A stretch of 8,950 nt of DNA, taken from the NCBI GenBank assembly GCA_030619185.1, contig JAUXBW010000082.1:1-8950 (forward strand), written 5' to 3'. This DNA comes from Methyloprofundus sp. GTDB taxonomy: Bacteria > Pseudomonadota > Gammaproteobacteria > Methylococcales > Methylomonadaceae. Numbering within the stretch: the stretch's first letter is position 1; the number at the start of each line of letters is the position of its first letter. Of this stretch, positions 1-5,947 are shown in pieces. The position numbers and the translations under genes were made by a program. Under the pieces are notes generated by a model. The model was not told the origin of the DNA and ran no database searches. It was given only the letters and a program-made list of their open reading frames with translations.

Positions 1-110
1 CAAGGCGTAGAAACAGGCGCATAGCTGGCTACGCAACTATTTCTACAACGCAGAAGACGAGCATAAACACAAGCGAGTTGTCGAAGTTATTCCGTGCACG
101 TTCCTTAGTT
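1..110. repeat. Hairpin-rich dispersed repeat copy at left edge
   Basis: No gene is recognisable here. The stretch contains an inverted repeat (GTAGAAA at 7-13 with TTTCTAC at 40-46) enclosing a smaller hairpin (TAGC 22-25 with GCTA 28-31, flanked by GC/GC). The last part, positions 87-108, recurs upstream of lysS at 7427-7448 with 20 of 22 bases identical, which shows directly that it belongs to a dispersed repeat. The repeat may extend left of the window. Its family is not identified; resemblance to Methylococcales intergenic repeats is from memory only. Confidence 0.5.
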
Positions 111-125
111 AGCACAACATTCTGC

Positions 126-217
126 TTCCCGTGCTCTGCGTGGGAACTTATAAGAGAGCGCTCTGCGTTCCGTGACGCTAAGCGTCACACATGGCATTCC
201 CACGCAGAGCATGGGAA
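126..217. repeat. Palindromic MITE/REP-like element upstream of sufC
   Basis: Two 21-bp arms (126-146 and 197-217) are reverse complements with a single mismatch. Each arm also begins TTCCC and ends GGGAA, so it can fold on itself. The 50-bp centre contains further palindromes: TTATAA at 148-153, AGAGCGCTCT at 155-164, and a perfect 8-bp inverted repeat at 172-188 (GTGACGCT, one base, AGCGTCAC). No coding capacity is credible. The right arm ends about 31 bases before the sufC start codon, so the element lies in the sufC leader or in a sufB-sufC spacer. Arms containing GCTCTGCGTGGGAA are reminiscent of a widespread intergenic repeat family; that assignment is inference. Confidence 0.75.
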
Positions 218-248
218 CGAGAAAAACACATATCGGGTATAAAAATAA

Positions 249-1001
249 ATGCTTAGCATAGAAAATCTTCATGTCAGTGTCGGCGATGATAAGCCTATTC
301 TTAAAGGTGTTAACTTGCAGATTAATGCGGGTGAAGTGCATGCGATTATGGGGCCTAATGGCGCGGGTAAAAGTACCTTGTCACATGTCCTATCTGGAAA
401 ATCAGGTTACACTGTTACGTCCGGAAAAGTCACCTATCAGGGAAAAGATTTATTAGCGCTAGAGCCGGATGAAAGGGCGCGTGAGGGTGTGTTTCTGGCG
501 TTTCAATACCCAGTTGAAATCCCCGGTGTCAGTAATATTTATTTAATGAAAGCAGCTTTGAATGCCATTCGTAAACATCAGGGTTTATCTGAAGTCGATG
601 CCATGGATTTTTTGAGCTTAGTTAAAGACAAAGTTAAATTACTGGAAATGGATGAAAAGTTCTTATACCGCTCCGTGAATGAAGGTTTTTCGGGGGGGGA
701 GAAAAAGCGTAATGAGATTTTACAGGCGGCCATTTTAGAACCGAACTTATGTATTCTGGATGAAACGGATTCAGGACTAGATATTGATGCCTTGAAAGTT
801 GTTGCAAATGGTGTGAATTCTTTACGCGCGGATGAACGCTCATTTCTAATGATTACCCATTATCAGCGCCTGCTAGATTACATCAAGCCTGATATCGTGC
901 ATGTTTTAGCGGATGGAAAAATTGTCAAATCAGGTGGCCCTGAACTCGCTCTGGAATTGGAAGCAAAGGGTTATCACTGGGTAGAAGGGCAGGTAGCATA
1001 A
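249..1001 (+). CDS. sufC: SufC, Fe-S cluster assembly ATPase
   Basis: Cytoplasmic ABC-type ATPase of the SufBCD scaffold complex, which assembles Fe-S clusters; ATP binding by SufC drives the conformational change in SufB-SufD. The 250-residue length is normal for the family. Visible motifs are Walker A GPNGAGKS (35-42, Lys41), Q-loop Gln86 in FQYP, signature [10 protein letters not shown] (147-156), Walker B ending in Asp171-Glu172 ([10 protein letters not shown]), and the H-loop His204 in THYQ. There are no membrane segments, as expected for this soluble ABC protein. The ATG at 249 gives the usual MLSIENLHV start, but no clear Shine-Dalgarno sequence precedes it. The stop codon overlaps the sufD start by one base (TAATG), which suggests translational coupling. 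A run of eight G (692-699) encodes part of the signature motif. Confidence 0.97.
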   Translation: MLSIENLHVSVGDDKPILKGVNLQINAGEVHAIMGPNGAGKSTLSHVLSGKSGYTVTSGKVTYQGKDLLALEPDERAREGVFLAFQYPVEIPGVSNIYLMKAALNAIRKHQGLSEVDAMDFLSLVKDKVKLLEMDEKFLYRSVNEGFSGGEKKRNEILQAAILEPNLCILDETDSGLDIDALKVVANGVNSLRADERSFLMITHYQRLLDYIKPDIVHVLADGKIVKSGGPELALELEAKGYHWVEGQVA

Positions 1002-2326
1002 TGAGTGCCGAACAGCCTATGAGTTTATACCCCGCTGAGTATGAGAAATTTTCAGATATTTTACCTGGGCAATCAGTCGCCTGGTTAAACTTATTAAGAC
1101 AAGATGCGGTACAACAATTTTCAGCGCACGGCTTTCCTTCATTAAGAGAAGAGGAGTGGCACTATACTAATGTTTCTGCTATCGAGAAAAAATTATTTTC
1201 GCCGGTAACTACAGCTGAAATTGGCGCAATTGCAACGGATAGTCTTAATCAGCATTTAATGCACGATGCCTGGTCTGTCGTGTTGGTTGATGGGCATTTT
1301 TCTGAGTCTTTATCTCAGCTTGAAGGCATGCCAGAATCAGTGACTATCATGAATATGGCTGACGCTTTGCAGCAGTGCCCTGACTTGCTGAAAAAATACT
1401 TTGCACAGGTTGTGGATTCAAAGGAGCATGGCTTTGTCGCATTTAATACGGCCTGGTTTAGTGATGGACTGTTTATTCATGTCTCTGCTAAAGAGACATT
1501 AGCTAAGCCTATTCAAATTTTGCATATTGTCACGCAAGCCGGTTTTATGGCTAATACAAGGGATATTATTGTCCTGGAGGAGTCGGCTGAGGCAAAAGTT
1601 ATTGAAACCTTTGTCGGTTGTGATGAGGCGTATTGTTCTGCTGCTGTAATGGAGATTACCCTCAGCCGGAATGCAGGTTTAACTTTATATAAGCTGCAAA
1701 TGGAAGGCGAGAAAGCCTATCATTTTGGCGGAACTTACGTTAAGCAGGCGACTGATAGTCGATTTAAGCATCATAATTTCGCGTTCGGTGGACTGCTAGC
1801 GCGTAATGATATCCACACCGATCTACAGCAGGCTTCTGAATGTGACTTAAATGGTTTATATTTAGGGGTTAAACGCCAGCATATAGACAATCATACGCGT
1901 ATTAATCACTTGCAGCCAAACGGCATAAGTCATGAACTGTATAAAGGCGTATTGAATCAGCGCGCAAGAGGTGTTTTTCAAGGGCGTGTGCTGGTTGCCG
2001 AGCAGGCGCAAAAAACCGACTCGATGATGAATAATCGTAACCTGTTACTTTCTGATGATGCGGAGGCGGATACCAAACCGCAACTAGAAATTTATGCGGA
2101 TGATGTGAAATGTGCGCATGGTGTGACGGTAGGGCAATTAGATGAAAAATCGATTTTTTATTTGCAATCGCGCGGTGTGGATGAGCAAACGGCAAGGAAT
2201 ATGCTGACCTTTGCTTTTGCCAATGAAATGGTTGAGAAGATTAAGTTGCCCGAGTTACATGATAAGGTGCTAGAACAGTTATTAGAGCGTTTTCCTCAGG
2301 CAGGTATTCAGCAAGACTGGCTTTAA
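1001..2326 (+). CDS. sufD: SufD, Fe-S cluster scaffold complex subunit
   Basis: Subunit of the SufBC2D complex; it pairs with SufB through a beta-helix core and binds one SufC. The 441 residues show the usual SufD N-terminal helical segment, including REEEWHYTN, then a long beta-rich core and the conserved C-terminal block with DDVKCAHG and the FYLQSRG segment. Cys371 and His373 in KCAHG correspond by motif to the Cys358/His360 region of E. coli SufD, which lies at the SufB-SufD interface where the nascent cluster is thought to form. SufD rather than SufB is indicated by the length and sequence; the SufB-specific regions are absent. The start shares its A with the sufC stop. The next gene, sufS, follows after 153 bases filled by a palindromic repeat. 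Confidence 0.95.
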   Translation: MSAEQPMSLYPAEYEKFSDILPGQSVAWLNLLRQDAVQQFSAHGFPSLREEEWHYTNVSAIEKKLFSPVTTAEIGAIATDSLNQHLMHDAWSVVLVDGHFSESLSQLEGMPESVTIMNMADALQQCPDLLKKYFAQVVDSKEHGFVAFNTAWFSDGLFIHVSAKETLAKPIQILHIVTQAGFMANTRDIIVLEESAEAKVIETFVGCDEAYCSAAVMEITLSRNAGLTLYKLQMEGEKAYHFGGTYVKQATDSRFKHHNFAFGGLLARNDIHTDLQQASECDLNGLYLGVKRQHIDNHTRINHLQPNGISHELYKGVLNQRARGVFQGRVLVAEQAQKTDSMMNNRNLLLSDDAEADTKPQLEIYADDVKCAHGVTVGQLDEKSIFYLQSRGVDEQTARNMLTFAFANEMVEKIKLPELHDKVLEQLLERFPQAGIQQDWL

Positions 2327-2350
2327 GCTTACTCATAAACAGGTATTTAT

Positions 2351-2463
2351 GTAGGCCGGATTAGCTTCTCTAGCGTAGCCTAGATAACGTTATCCGGCAC
2401 AGAGTATTCGTTTGTCGGATAACGTTTTTTAATGCTGCGCATAAAAAAGCTAATCCAACCTAC
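2351..2463. repeat. REP/BIME-like double-hairpin element between sufD and sufS
   Basis: The outer ends are inverted: GTAGGCCGGATTAGC (2351-2365) against GCTAATCCAACCTAC (2449-2463), 13 of 15 complementary, with the two mismatches able to form G-T pairs in RNA. An inner inverted repeat is nested inside (2386-2399 with 2413-2426). Alternatively the left half folds alone, GCCGGATTA with TTATCCGGC, and the right half folds in the opposite orientation. Two opposed REP-like units are the arrangement called BIME. The element ends 16 bases before the sufS ATG. GTAGG-start palindromes with GGATTAG are typical of repeats mobilised by REP-associated tyrosine transposases (RAYT); no transposase gene is present in the window. 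Confidence 0.75.
2386..2430 (+). terminator. Possible intrinsic terminator/attenuator inside the sufD-sufS spacer
   Basis: AACGTTATCCGGCA (2386-2399) and TGTCGGATAACGTT (2413-2426) are complementary at 13 of 14 positions around a 13-base loop, and six T (2425-2430) follow immediately. This is the form of a Rho-independent terminator reading on the + strand, although the base of the stem is A/T-rich and the first two T belong to the stem. It is part of the repeat element, so it may be a by-product of that insertion. If active it would lower sufS expression relative to sufCD. Confidence 0.35.
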
Positions 2464-2479
2464 AATCATTAGAAATAAT

Positions 2480-3703
2480 ATGACCACATTTCCTATTGAA
2501 AAAATTCGTGCTGATTTTCCTATTTTACAAGAGAAAATTCGAAATAAGCCATTAGTCTATCTGGATAATGCCGCTAGTTGCCAAAAACCGCAACAGGTGA
2601 TTGATAGTATCGTGCATTGTTATAGTCATGAGTATGCGAACGTACATCGTGGTGTGCATACTTTAAGTGTTAAAGTGACTGATCGTTACGAAGGTGCGCG
2701 AGAAAAAGTGAAAGACTTTATCAATGCGCACAGCACTAAGGAAATTATATTCGTTCGTGGCGCAACCGAAGCGATTAATTTAATTGCACAAACTTTTGCC
2801 AAGAGCAATATAAAAGCCGGTGATGAGATCTTGATTACCGCGATGGAACATCATTCTAATATCGTACCCTGGCAAATGTTATGTGCAGAAACAGGAGCTG
2901 TTTTAAAGGTTGCACCAATTAATCTTCAAGGTGAATTAATTTATCCCGAGTTTGAAAAGTTAATCAGCGATAAAACCAAGCTGGTTTCTGTGGTGCATAT
3001 GTCGAATGCATTAGGCACAATTAATCCGGTGGAAAAAATCATTGCTGCGGCTAAAGTAAAAAATATCCCCGTGTTACTTGATGGCGCGCAGGCTATTCCG
3101 CATATGTCTGTTGATGTACAGGCTTTAGATTGTGATTTTTATGTATTTTCAGGACACAAATTGTATGCACCCTCAGGTATCGGTGTGCTATATGGCAAAC
3201 AAGCCTTACTAGAAGCCATGCCTCCTTATCAGGGGGGAGGCGATATGATCCGCAAAGTGACTTTTGAGGAAACAGAATATAATACCCTGCCTTATAAATT
3301 TGAAGCAGGTACGCCGAATATTGCCGACGTGATAGGCCTGGGTGCTGCAATAGATTATCTAAATGAAATAGGCATGGATAATATTGCCGCATATGAAGCT
3401 GAGTTGCTAACTTATGCAACTGAAAAAGCGAAGCAAATTAAAGGCCTGAAATTGATCGGTGAGGCACAGGAAAAAGGGGCAATTCTTTCCTTTGTACTCG
3501 ATAAAATTCACCCGCATGATATTGGCACTATGCTGGATAGCCTGGGGATAGCTATCCGGGCTGGACATCATTGTGCTATGCCGGTAATGGACTTTTTTGA
3601 AGTACCCGCAACCGCAAGAGCCTCGTTTGCAATGTACAATACCAAAGAAGAGATTGATGTATTAATCAAGGGTATTGAAGATTTAATAGAGATTTTTGGC
3701 TAA
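2480..3703 (+). CDS. sufS: SufS, group II cysteine desulfurase (SufU-type)
   Basis: PLP-dependent enzyme that converts L-cysteine to alanine and passes the sulfur as a persulfide to SufU. The 407 residues are close to the 406 of E. coli SufS. Lys227 in SGHKLY is the PLP Schiff-base lysine, and Cys365 in RAGHHCAMP is the persulfide cysteine. Just upstream, HPHD (344-347) supplies His346, which by its distance of 19 residues from the catalytic cysteine matches B. subtilis SufS His342, the zinc-swapping residue in the SufS-SufU complex; E. coli SufS, which uses SufE, has HAYD there. The ATG at 2480 (MTTFPIEKIRADFP) is chosen because family members begin here. A longer frame from 2432 would add 16 residues encoded inside the palindromic repeat. 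No strong Shine-Dalgarno sequence is visible. Confidence 0.96.
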   Translation: MTTFPIEKIRADFPILQEKIRNKPLVYLDNAASCQKPQQVIDSIVHCYSHEYANVHRGVHTLSVKVTDRYEGAREKVKDFINAHSTKEIIFVRGATEAINLIAQTFAKSNIKAGDEILITAMEHHSNIVPWQMLCAETGAVLKVAPINLQGELIYPEFEKLISDKTKLVSVVHMSNALGTINPVEKIIAAAKVKNIPVLLDGAQAIPHMSVDVQALDCDFYVFSGHKLYAPSGIGVLYGKQALLEAMPPYQGGGDMIRKVTFEETEYNTLPYKFEAGTPNIADVIGLGAAIDYLNEIGMDNIAAYEAELLTYATEKAKQIKGLKLIGEAQEKGAILSFVLDKIHPHDIGTMLDSLGIAIRAGHHCAMPVMDFFEVPATARASFAMYNTKEEIDVLIKGIEDLIEIFG

Positions 3704-3711
3704 CTTTTTGA

Positions 3712-3869
3712 CCACGAAAAACACGAAAGGCACGAAAATTTAAAATTTTTACACGAACCGTGTGGGAATGTATATGGGGACGCTATGCTACATTATGCTT
3801 TTTGTGTCAAGTGATGCTCTTGTTGGCGGAATTTCAATATTCCTTTCGTGATTTTCGTGTCTTTCGTGG
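3712..3869. repeat. 158-bp MITE-like element with CCACGAAA inverted ends, between sufS and sufU
   Basis: A 26-bp left end (3712-3737) starting CCACGAAA and a right end (3844-3869) ending TTTCGTGG are reverse complements at 23 of 26 positions. Each end is itself built from three CACGAAA units spaced about 9 bases apart. The interior has no gene; it contains an A/T palindrome near 3735-3750 and a short hairpin, ACACG with CGTGT, near 3751-3763. The size, ends and lack of coding capacity fit a non-autonomous mobile or palindromic element. No target-site duplication was found by eye. It starts 8 bases after the sufS stop and lies within what should be a continuous suf operon. Confidence 0.75.
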
Positions 3870-3881
3870 ATATTTATTTTT

Positions 3882-3900
3882 AATAATGATTCACAATATT
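3882..3900. promoter_or_regulatory. Candidate Fur box upstream of sufU
   Basis: The 19 bases AATAATGATTCACAATATT match the classical Fur consensus GATAATGATAATCATTATC at 13 of 19 positions, with an uninterrupted run of eight matches at the left. The site is 19 bases upstream of the sufU start codon. Iron control by Fur is well known for suf operons, so the location is reasonable. The region is very A/T-rich, which raises the chance of an accidental match, and I could not identify a good promoter pair overlapping it. Confidence 0.3.
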
Positions 3901-3919
3901 AATATAACTAGAGAACACA

Positions 3920-4372
3920 ATGTTTGATGATTTACGCGACCTCTATCAAGAGGTTATTTTTGACCATAATAGAAATCCACGTAATTTTCATGTTATGGAA
4001 GATTCAGATCGGAAAGTAGAAGGGTTCAATCCTCTATGTGGTGACCGATTGACCTTATTTTTGAAAATGGACGGCGATAAAATTACTGATGCGAGCTTTC
4101 AGGGTTCTGGTTGTGCTATTTCGACAGCTTCAGTTTCCTTGATGACAGAAATTGTCAAAGGCAAAACAGAAGCCGAAGCTGAAGAGTTGTTTAAGCAATT
4201 CCATGAAATGACTACGGGTAAAGAAGAGGCAATTAACCTGGAAGCGATAGGCAAATTAGCCGTGCTAGCAGGTGTGCGTGAATATCCTGCCAGGGTTAAG
4301 TGTGCGACTTTAGCATGGCATACTCTGGATGCTGCTTTAAAGAATGAACAGGAATCTATTTCTACTGAATAA
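3920..4372 (+). CDS. sufU: SufU, zinc-dependent sulfur transfer protein of the SUF system
   Basis: IscU-fold protein of 150 residues that receives persulfide sulfur from SufS and delivers it to SufBCD. The three zinc-ligand cysteines and the aspartate are in place: Cys40 and Asp42 in PLCGD, Cys65 in GSGCAIS and Cys128 in ARVKCATLAWHT. Between Cys65 and Cys128 it has the longer spacing (about 20 extra residues, including the HEMTTGKE region) that separates SufU from IscU. Lys127 occupies the position where IscU has a conserved histidine. These features argue for a sulfurtransferase rather than a housekeeping IscU scaffold. AGAGAA at 3910-3915 is an acceptable ribosome-binding site. rsmJ begins just after or slightly inside the 3' end, suggesting cotranscription. 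Confidence 0.95.
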   Translation: MFDDLRDLYQEVIFDHNRNPRNFHVMEDSDRKVEGFNPLCGDRLTLFLKMDGDKITDASFQGSGCAISTASVSLMTEIVKGKTEAEAEELFKQFHEMTTGKEEAINLEAIGKLAVLAGVREYPARVKCATLAWHTLDAALKNEQESISTE

Positions 4373-4403
4373 AGTCCGCTCTACGCCTTTATATCCTGAA
4401 ATT

Positions 4404-5171
4404 ATGCATAAATATATAGGTAAACTGGCTGTTCTGCATAACGAGCATGCTGATCTGGCTTTATCTCAGGCATTATCCATGCGTTTAGCGGTACCGCTTT
4501 ATTATTCGGTAGATAATTTTACGGCAGAAGATTTTTTTTTAAGCTGGCGTGATGGGTGCTTAAAACTGTTAGATAAAGAGTTGCTTAAAAAGGGCGGCTT
4601 AATGGTTGAACTTGAGCCGAGAAAAGGTGAGCAACGATCCTGGCCAGCACCAAAAGAAGGTGCCCTGGCGCAAGCGATAGGGCGAAAAACCAGAACGGTG
4701 GTCGATGCTACAACGGGTTGGGCACAAGATAGCATGCATATTTTTCGTATGGGCTATGATTTGACCTGCATGGAGCGATCGCCCGTGATGCTGGAATTAC
4801 TGGCAGATGCTTTCCTGCGTTTAGAGCAGTTAGATTGGGTGAAAAGCTTGGCTTTGCCTATTCCAAAATTGATGCCTGGTAATGCCATTGTCATTTTTCC
4901 GCAATTAGCGAGTGCTCCAGATTGCATTTATATAGACCCGATGTTCCCAGCTAAGCGTAAAAAATCAGCCTTGCCTAAAAAATCGATGCTGATATTACGT
5001 GATTTGCTAGGTGATGATATAGATAAAGGTGCTTTATTTGAGGCTGCATTACAGACCACAGCAAAAAAAGTGGTGGTTAAGAGTCCTGACTATGCGGAAC
5101 CTCTTGGAGGTAAGCCTGCGCAAAGCTTTAAAAGTAAGTTACTTAGGTACGATGTGTATTTAAAAAATTAA
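4404..5171 (+). CDS. rsmJ: RsmJ, 16S rRNA m2G1516 methyltransferase
   Basis: SAM-dependent class I methyltransferase that in E. coli (YhiQ) makes N2-methylguanosine at 16S rRNA position 1516. Family signatures are clear, numbering from this start: the SAM-binding segment VVDATTGWAQDS (99-110), CMERSPVML with acidic Glu124, the catalytic-type IYIDPMFP (175-182) followed by KKSAL, and VVVKSPDYAEPL near the C-terminus. E. coli has VDATAGLGRDA in the first motif, so this copy has Trp-Ala in place of Leu-Gly. The ATG at 4404 gives 255 residues, near the 250 of E. coli. An ATG at 4344 in the same frame would give 275 residues and a 29-base overlap with sufU; neither start has a good Shine-Dalgarno sequence, so the start is uncertain. 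A nine-T run (4532-4540) lies inside the gene. Confidence 0.88.
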   Translation: MHKYIGKLAVLHNEHADLALSQALSMRLAVPLYYSVDNFTAEDFFLSWRDGCLKLLDKELLKKGGLMVELEPRKGEQRSWPAPKEGALAQAIGRKTRTVVDATTGWAQDSMHIFRMGYDLTCMERSPVMLELLADAFLRLEQLDWVKSLALPIPKLMPGNAIVIFPQLASAPDCIYIDPMFPAKRKKSALPKKSMLILRDLLGDDIDKGALFEAALQTTAKKVVVKSPDYAEPLGGKPAQSFKSKLLRYDVYLKN

Positions 5172-5183
5172 TAAGAGGAAAAC

Positions 5184-5504
5184 ATGCCTGAATGGGTTGA
5201 TGTGATAGCAGAAAATGCTTTAGCAGTGGGTGAGCATATTGTCGTAGATGTGGATGGTGTTGATATTGCTGTTATTAAGCTAGAAGATGGATTTTATGCG
5301 CTAGAGGATATGTGTACTCATGATGGAGCTGAAATTGCGACTGGTGAAATAGAGGGCGATGAAATTATTTGTCCCCGGCATGGTGCCAGATTTTGTATTA
5401 GAACGGGTAAAGTGAAGTGTGCGCCTGCATATGAAGATATAGCAAGTCTGCAAGTAATGCTAGAGGCAGGGCGAGTCAAGGTGCGTGATACACGTTGGGA
5501 TTAG
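5184..5504 (+). CDS. Rieske-type [2Fe-2S] ferredoxin
   Basis: Small soluble electron carrier of 106 residues with a single Rieske domain. The cluster ligands are Cys44 and His46 (CTHDG) and Cys63 and His66 (CPRHGARF), the C-X-H...C-X2-H pattern of dioxygenase-type Rieske ferredoxins and NirD-like proteins. The two disulfide cysteines of respiratory Rieske proteins are absent, and there is no signal peptide or membrane anchor, so it is cytoplasmic. A good Shine-Dalgarno sequence (AAGAGGA, 5173-5179) starts just after the rsmJ stop, and the 12-base spacing implies cotranscription with sufU-rsmJ. No oxygenase or reductase partner gene is nearby, so its redox partner is unknown. The link with the suf genes suggests a role in or dependence on Fe-S metabolism; this is inference. 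Confidence 0.93.
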   Translation: MPEWVDVIAENALAVGEHIVVDVDGVDIAVIKLEDGFYALEDMCTHDGAEIATGEIEGDEIICPRHGARFCIRTGKVKCAPAYEDIASLQVMLEAGRVKVRDTRWD

Positions 5505-5514
5505 CTTGTGGGTT

Positions 5515-5552
5515 GAAAAAACAACAGAGTAGATTAACTCTACTCTGTTGTT
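5515..5552. terminator. Intrinsic terminator between convergent genes
   Basis: A perfect 14-bp stem (5520-5533 with 5539-5552, core CAACAGAGTAGA) encloses the five-base loop TTAAC. On the minus strand the stem is followed by a run of T (the A run at 5515-5520), which makes a textbook Rho-independent terminator for the minus-strand gene ending at 5561. On the + strand it follows the Rieske stop codon by 15 bases but has only a poor T tract, so it probably ends the suf-rsmJ-Rieske transcript less efficiently. Confidence 0.85.
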
Positions 5553-5560
5553 GTAAAGCC

Positions 5561-5947
5561 TTACAGTAATGCGTGTAGTGCTTTAAAGCGATTTTCCGCT
5601 TCTAGTAAATGTGCATCAGCAGGTTGTAGTGCTGATTTTTTAACTTCTGATCTAGCTTTCTTCAAGTAGCCAGCAGCTTTCTGACGATGTCTGTCAACTA
5701 CATCATTCGCATTAATTTCTTTATTTAAAGAGATTGCTTCTCTAATAAGATTTATAATGCCCTGGCTATCGGCACCGTTATCAATGGCATGTCTTGCTTC
5801 CATGATTTTACTTACAACATTATCAATCGCTACATCTGGCTCAAAGCATGTTCTGCCATCTTCACACTCAGCTAATGCTGCAGTAGAGAAAGCACCCATA
5901 GACGCGCCAAGGCAAACAGACAGTAAAAATGGTTTTAAAATTTTCAT
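5561..5947 (-). CDS. Small exported helical protein, function unknown (SmbP-like repeat architecture)
   Basis: 128 residues. The N-terminus (MKILKPFLLSVC..., hydrophobic to about residue 24) is a signal peptide with a likely cleavage after ALA (26), giving a periplasmic protein of about 100 residues. Mature Cys28 and Cys34 (CEDGRTC) could form a disulfide. The rest is strongly helical and charged. Residues 48-77 and 94-124 look like two related helical hairpins (an A-R pair, then a small turn, then LxxEA), a layout reminiscent of the small metal-binding protein SmbP but without its many histidines. I do not recognise the family with confidence. The ATG is preceded by GAGGGT (minus strand, 5951-5956), a good ribosome-binding site at close spacing. 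It is monocistronic, convergent with the Rieske gene, and ends at a strong terminator. Confidence 0.8.
   Translation of the reverse strand: MKILKPFLLSVCLGASMGAFSTAALAECEDGRTCFEPDVAIDNVVSKIMEARHAIDNGADSQGIINLIREAISLNKEINANDVVDRHRQKAAGYLKKARSEVKKSALQPADAHLLEAENRFKALHALL

Noticed and set aside
1..110. The hairpin-rich left edge as a CRISPR repeat, tRNA or riboswitch
   Set aside because: There is no regular repeat-spacer pattern, no cloverleaf with T-loop sequence, and no recognisable aptamer core.
3..242. A stop-free + frame before sufC
   Set aside because: It is open only because the palindromic repeats contain no stops in that frame. The translation is the low-complexity, Arg/His/Ser-rich type produced by such repeats, with no start codon or ribosome-binding site in a sensible place.
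2432..2479. Upstream in-frame ATG extending SufS by 16 residues
   Set aside because: The extra codons lie largely inside the REP-like element, and the family begins at the MTTFPIEKIR segment (2480). The length from 2480 fits E. coli SufS.
1902..3419. Antisense open frames of about 100 codons within sufD and sufS
   Set aside because: They are shadows of strongly conserved + strand genes, have no signals of their own, and encode composition typical of antisense reading.
5561..5947. The small minus-strand protein as a lipoprotein
   Set aside because: Cys12 in the signal region is preceded by LSV, which is a poor lipobox, and the hydrophobic stretch continues past it to a standard ALA cleavage site.
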